The notes under the pieces are model-generated. The model worked only from the letters and a program-made list of their open reading frames with translations, had not been told where the DNA came from and made no database searches. Shown here piece after piece: positions 61,793 through 64,000 of a stretch of DNA of 64,000 nucleotides. The stretch is taken from contig NZ_KI519423.1 of the NCBI RefSeq assembly GCF_000482465.1, positions 280,894 to 344,893 of the forward strand, in the 5' to 3' direction. The DNA comes from Runella limosa DSM 17973 (GTDB lineage: Bacteria; Bacteroidota; Bacteroidia; Cytophagales; Spirosomataceae). The translations under genes and the position numbers were made by a program. Numbering within the stretch: the stretch's first letter is position 1; each line of letters begins with the position of its first letter.

Positions 61793-64000
61793 ATGCGTAC
61801 TATTTCGTCTATCACTGTCTTATGTATTTTTATTTGGTGGCTCAGTGGCTGCAAATCTGCGTCAGAAGGAGCGTTCGATCAAGCAAGTAATATTGCTATT
61901 TCGTGGGAATTGACTGACAATTTTGCAGGGCCTAACGATGTTTTTGAAGCAAAATTTTACCTCAAAAACAATGGCTCACTTACCCTCAGCGATAGCGCTT
62001 GGGCACTGTTTTTTAACATGGCTCCTCGCCCGCTTACGCCCACGCCTACACCCCAGCTCGCGACCCTGGAGCACATCAACGGCGACTGGTACAAGCTTTC
62101 TCCTAACAAAGGATTTCGTCTTGCGCCTGGCGATTCGGTTGCCATTAGCTACCGTGGTACCGAAAGTGTTATCAAAGAAACCGACGCTCCACTGGGGTTA
62201 TATTTTGTCTTTTATGATGCCAAAGGTGAAGAATCACAAATTGTTCCCATAGAAAAATGTGCGGTGGTTCCGTTTACGCGCAAAGAGCAACTTTTGCGCG
62301 GCCCCAATGACCAAGACCCCATCATTACGGCCAGTTTGCGCTACAATGAAAATCTTCAAGTAAGCCCCGTGGCCGCTAACCAATTGCAACGCATTATCCC
62401 CTCTCCCATCAGTGTGGTAACGGGGCAAGGTTCTTTTTCATTGACCTCATCCACCCCAATTCACTACGCCGCAGGACTCGAAAATGAAGCCAATTTGTTG
62501 GCTCAACGCCTCAAAGAGCTAACGGGTAGCGAGTTTAAAACCAAAAATGCACCAGCCGCCCCCAATACCATTTCGTTGAGTACCACCGCGTTAAATGTCA
62601 AAGGAATTAGCAAAGAAGCTTACAAATTAGGCGTGAGTCCACAAGGAGTTTCCATTGTTGGTAGTGACGCTGCGGGCGTGTTTTACGGCACTCAGAGCCT
62701 TGTTGCGCTCATTCCAACGGCGGCTTTAGCCCAAAAATCAGGCACCATTGCGTTGGAAGCTCTGCAAATCGAGGATGCTCCTCGCTTTCCATTCCGCAGT
62801 ATGCACCTCGACGTAGGCCGTAATTTTCAAACCAAAGAGACCATTCTCCGTCAGTTGGATGTGTTGGCATTTTACAAACTCAACCATTTTTTGTTTTACG
62901 TAACGGAAGATGAAGGCTGGCGCGTTGAAATCGACGGTTTACCTGAACTTACGCAAGTAGGCGGTCAGCGTCAGCACGTTAAGTCGTACAAAGATGCCGC
63001 TTTGCACCCAGGCTACGGCTCTGGCCCTCAGGCTTATGGCAAAGGACGCCACGGAAGCGGTTTTTATACCAAAGCTGATTTTATTGAAATTCTAAAATAC
63101 GCCCACGCTCGCCACATCAAAATTATCCCCGAAGTCAACTTGCCAGGCCACGCTCGGGCGGCCATCAAAGCGATGGAAGCACGTTATCAACGTTTGATGA
63201 AAGAAGGCAAAGAGAAGGAAGCCAACGAATACCGCTTGGTGGATCCCAAGGACGAATCTGTTTATTTGTCGGCACAAAGCTACAAAGACAACGTGACGGA
63301 TGTGACGCAAGAGTCCACCTACCGATTCTACGAAAAAGTGACCGACGAAATCATCAAAATGTACAAGGAAGCGGGGCTTTCGTTGGATATTTTCCACATT
63401 GGAGGCGACGAAGTAGCAGGAGGTGCGTGGACCAAGTCGCCTTGGGCCCAAGACCTGCTCAAAAAAGACCCGAGCATCGGCGAATTTCATAACCTCCACG
63501 CGTATTTCATTCGCCGTTTGCTGCCTCGTTTACAAAAACGCGGCCTCCAAGTACACGGTTGGGAAGAAGTAGGATTAACAAAAACCAAAGACGGTGCGCT
63601 CAAGGTCAATCCTGAGTTTGCGGGTAAAAATGTGGTTCCGTACGTGTGGAACAACCTCTACGACCCTGATTTAGGTTATCGTTTGGCGAATGCGGGTTAT
63701 CCTGTAGTGCTGTGCAACGTCACCAATTTTTACTTCGATTTGGCCTACAACAATGAGTCGCAAGAGCCAGGGCTTTACTGGGCTGGCTTTGTCGATACCC
63801 GCGACAACTACACTTTTGCCCCGTACGACATGTTTAAAACTACCTATACCAACAATTTTGGCAAACCTTTGGTATTCAACAACGTAGAGCGTTTACGACC
63901 CGAGGCCCGCAAAAATATCGTTGGCGTAGAATGTCAATTGTGGAGCGAAACCATCAAAGGACGCGACATGCTCGAATATTATACATTACCCAAATTGATG
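61793..64000 (+). CDS. GH20 beta-N-acetylhexosaminidase lipoprotein, incomplete at the right edge
   Basis: An open frame from ATG 61793 through the end of the window: 736 residues, no stop. A lipobox signal (ITVLCIFIWWLSGC) leads to an N-terminal CHB_HEX-type domain (IAISWELTDNFAGPNDVFEAKFYLKNNG), a GH20b domain (about 170-320) and a GH20 catalytic barrel starting around FRSMHLDVGRNFQ. The catalytic pair D539-E540 is present in HIGGDEVAGG. The architecture matches surface chitobiase/hexosaminidases that release GlcNAc. With the NagX-like and phosphoesterase genes on the other strand this marks an amino-sugar utilisation locus. Confidence 0.94.
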   Translation, partial: MRTISSITVLCIFIWWLSGCKSASEGAFDQASNIAISWELTDNFAGPNDVFEAKFYLKNNGSLTLSDSAWALFFNMAPRPLTPTPTPQLATLEHINGDWYKLSPNKGFRLAPGDSVAISYRGTESVIKETDAPLGLYFVFYDAKGEESQIVPIEKCAVVPFTRKEQLLRGPNDQDPIITASLRYNENLQVSPVAANQLQRIIPSPISVVTGQGSFSLTSSTPIHYAAGLENEANLLAQRLKELTGSEFKTKNAPAAPNTISLSTTALNVKGISKEAYKLGVSPQGVSIVGSDAAGVFYGTQSLVALIPTAALAQKSGTIALEALQIEDAPRFPFRSMHLDVGRNFQTKETILRQLDVLAFYKLNHFLFYVTEDEGWRVEIDGLPELTQVGGQRQHVKSYKDAALHPGYGSGPQAYGKGRHGSGFYTKADFIEILKYAHARHIKIIPEVNLPGHARAAIKAMEARYQRLMKEGKEKEANEYRLVDPKDESVYLSAQSYKDNVTDVTQESTYRFYEKVTDEIIKMYKEAGLSLDIFHIGGDEVAGGAWTKSPWAQDLLKKDPSIGEFHNLHAYFIRRLLPRLQKRGLQVHGWEEVGLTKTKDGALKVNPEFAGKNVVPYVWNNLYDPDLGYRLANAGYPVVLCNVTNFYFDLAYNNESQEPGLYWAGFVDTRDNYTFAPYDMFKTTYTNNFGKPLVFNNVERLRPEARKNIVGVECQLWSETIKGRDMLEYYTLPKLM

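Noticed and set aside
61696-61890. A 64-residue plus-strand frame before the GH20 gene
   Set aside because: It overlaps the true GH20 start in another frame and has no features beyond hydrophobicity from the signal-peptide region.

Overview
The window looks like a chromosomal segment of a pigmented member of the Bacteroidota, most likely order Cytophagales (Runella/Spirosomaceae-like). This is inferred from three things. Several genes have Bacteroidota-type promoters (TTTG, about 18-21 bases, then TAnnTTTG). The gene families are typical of the phylum: GSCFA, GIN-domain (DUF2807), a DUF5723-like porin, seven-TM AraC regulators and a carboxypeptidase-regulatory-like plug protein. There is also a CrtW-type carotenoid ketolase. 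No rRNA, tRNA, transposase, integrase, phage gene or CRISPR array was found.

Layout. 0.1-7.9 kb: small enzymes and surface genes, namely a Rossmann reductase, GNAT, YhcG-type nuclease, NIPSNAP protein, lipoprotein cytochrome c, and a fucosyltransferase / glycosyltransferase / chorismate mutase block. 7.9-9.8 kb: accessory patch with MazEF, an HD hydrolase and a DUF6934-like gene paired with a tiny ORF. 9.8-19.9 kb: a pseudouridine synthase with a long repeat-built tail, a degenerate acetoacetyl-CoA synthetase, a PD40 propeller protein, a 55-residue Cys/Lys-rich protein, a TlpA-like thioredoxin, glucose-6-phosphate isomerase and an AraC regulator. 20-31 kb: a nucleotidyltransferase-like gene with a short partner, dipeptide epimerase, thiamine pyrophosphokinase, a membrane glycosyltransferase-like protein, CrtW with an AraC regulator, envelope proteins, an eIF1/SUI1 homologue, and a Crp-membrane protein-SRPBCC group. 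31-40.7 kb: GSCFA protein, a full RND efflux operon (adaptor, pump, outer-membrane factor), POT peptide transporter and 5-formyl-THF cyclo-ligase. 40.7-48.9 kb: large carboxypeptidase-regulatory-like protein, a structured RNA candidate before asd, M1 aminopeptidase and OmpA protein. 48.9-51.1 kb: palindromic repeat arrays surrounding an AT-rich serine hydrolase gene. 51.1-57.2 kb: GT2, HpaI-type aldolase, Gfo/Idh/MocA dehydrogenase, purple-acid-phosphatase-like enzyme, cold-shock-domain protein, secreted protein. 57.2-64 kb: an amino-sugar/glycan cluster in which a GH20-like protein, a phosphoesterase and a NagX-like acyltransferase are divergent from a GH20 lipoprotein that runs off the right edge.

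The most unusual content is not protein coding. Intergenic DNA carries several families of short hairpin elements. One family shares a CTCA/TGAG tetraloop while its stem sequence varies; it occurs singly, in 32-bp tandem units, and in a 101-bp unit made of four consecutive hairpins repeated with an exact 101-bp period. Another is a palindrome seen twice, one copy being a 25-bp perfect stem. A promoter-driven, rod-like RNA candidate ending in nine T lies just upstream of asd and could be an sRNA or a leader attenuator. The serine hydrolase gene between the repeat arrays is bounded by a 9-bp inverted repeat and sits next to a broken 3-prime end of a GT2 gene, which suggests insertion. I did not find a clearly new multi-gene defence or metabolic system; the best small protein-level candidates are the NTase-like pair at 20.0-20.7 kb and the Cys/Lys-rich 55-mer at 14.3 kb.
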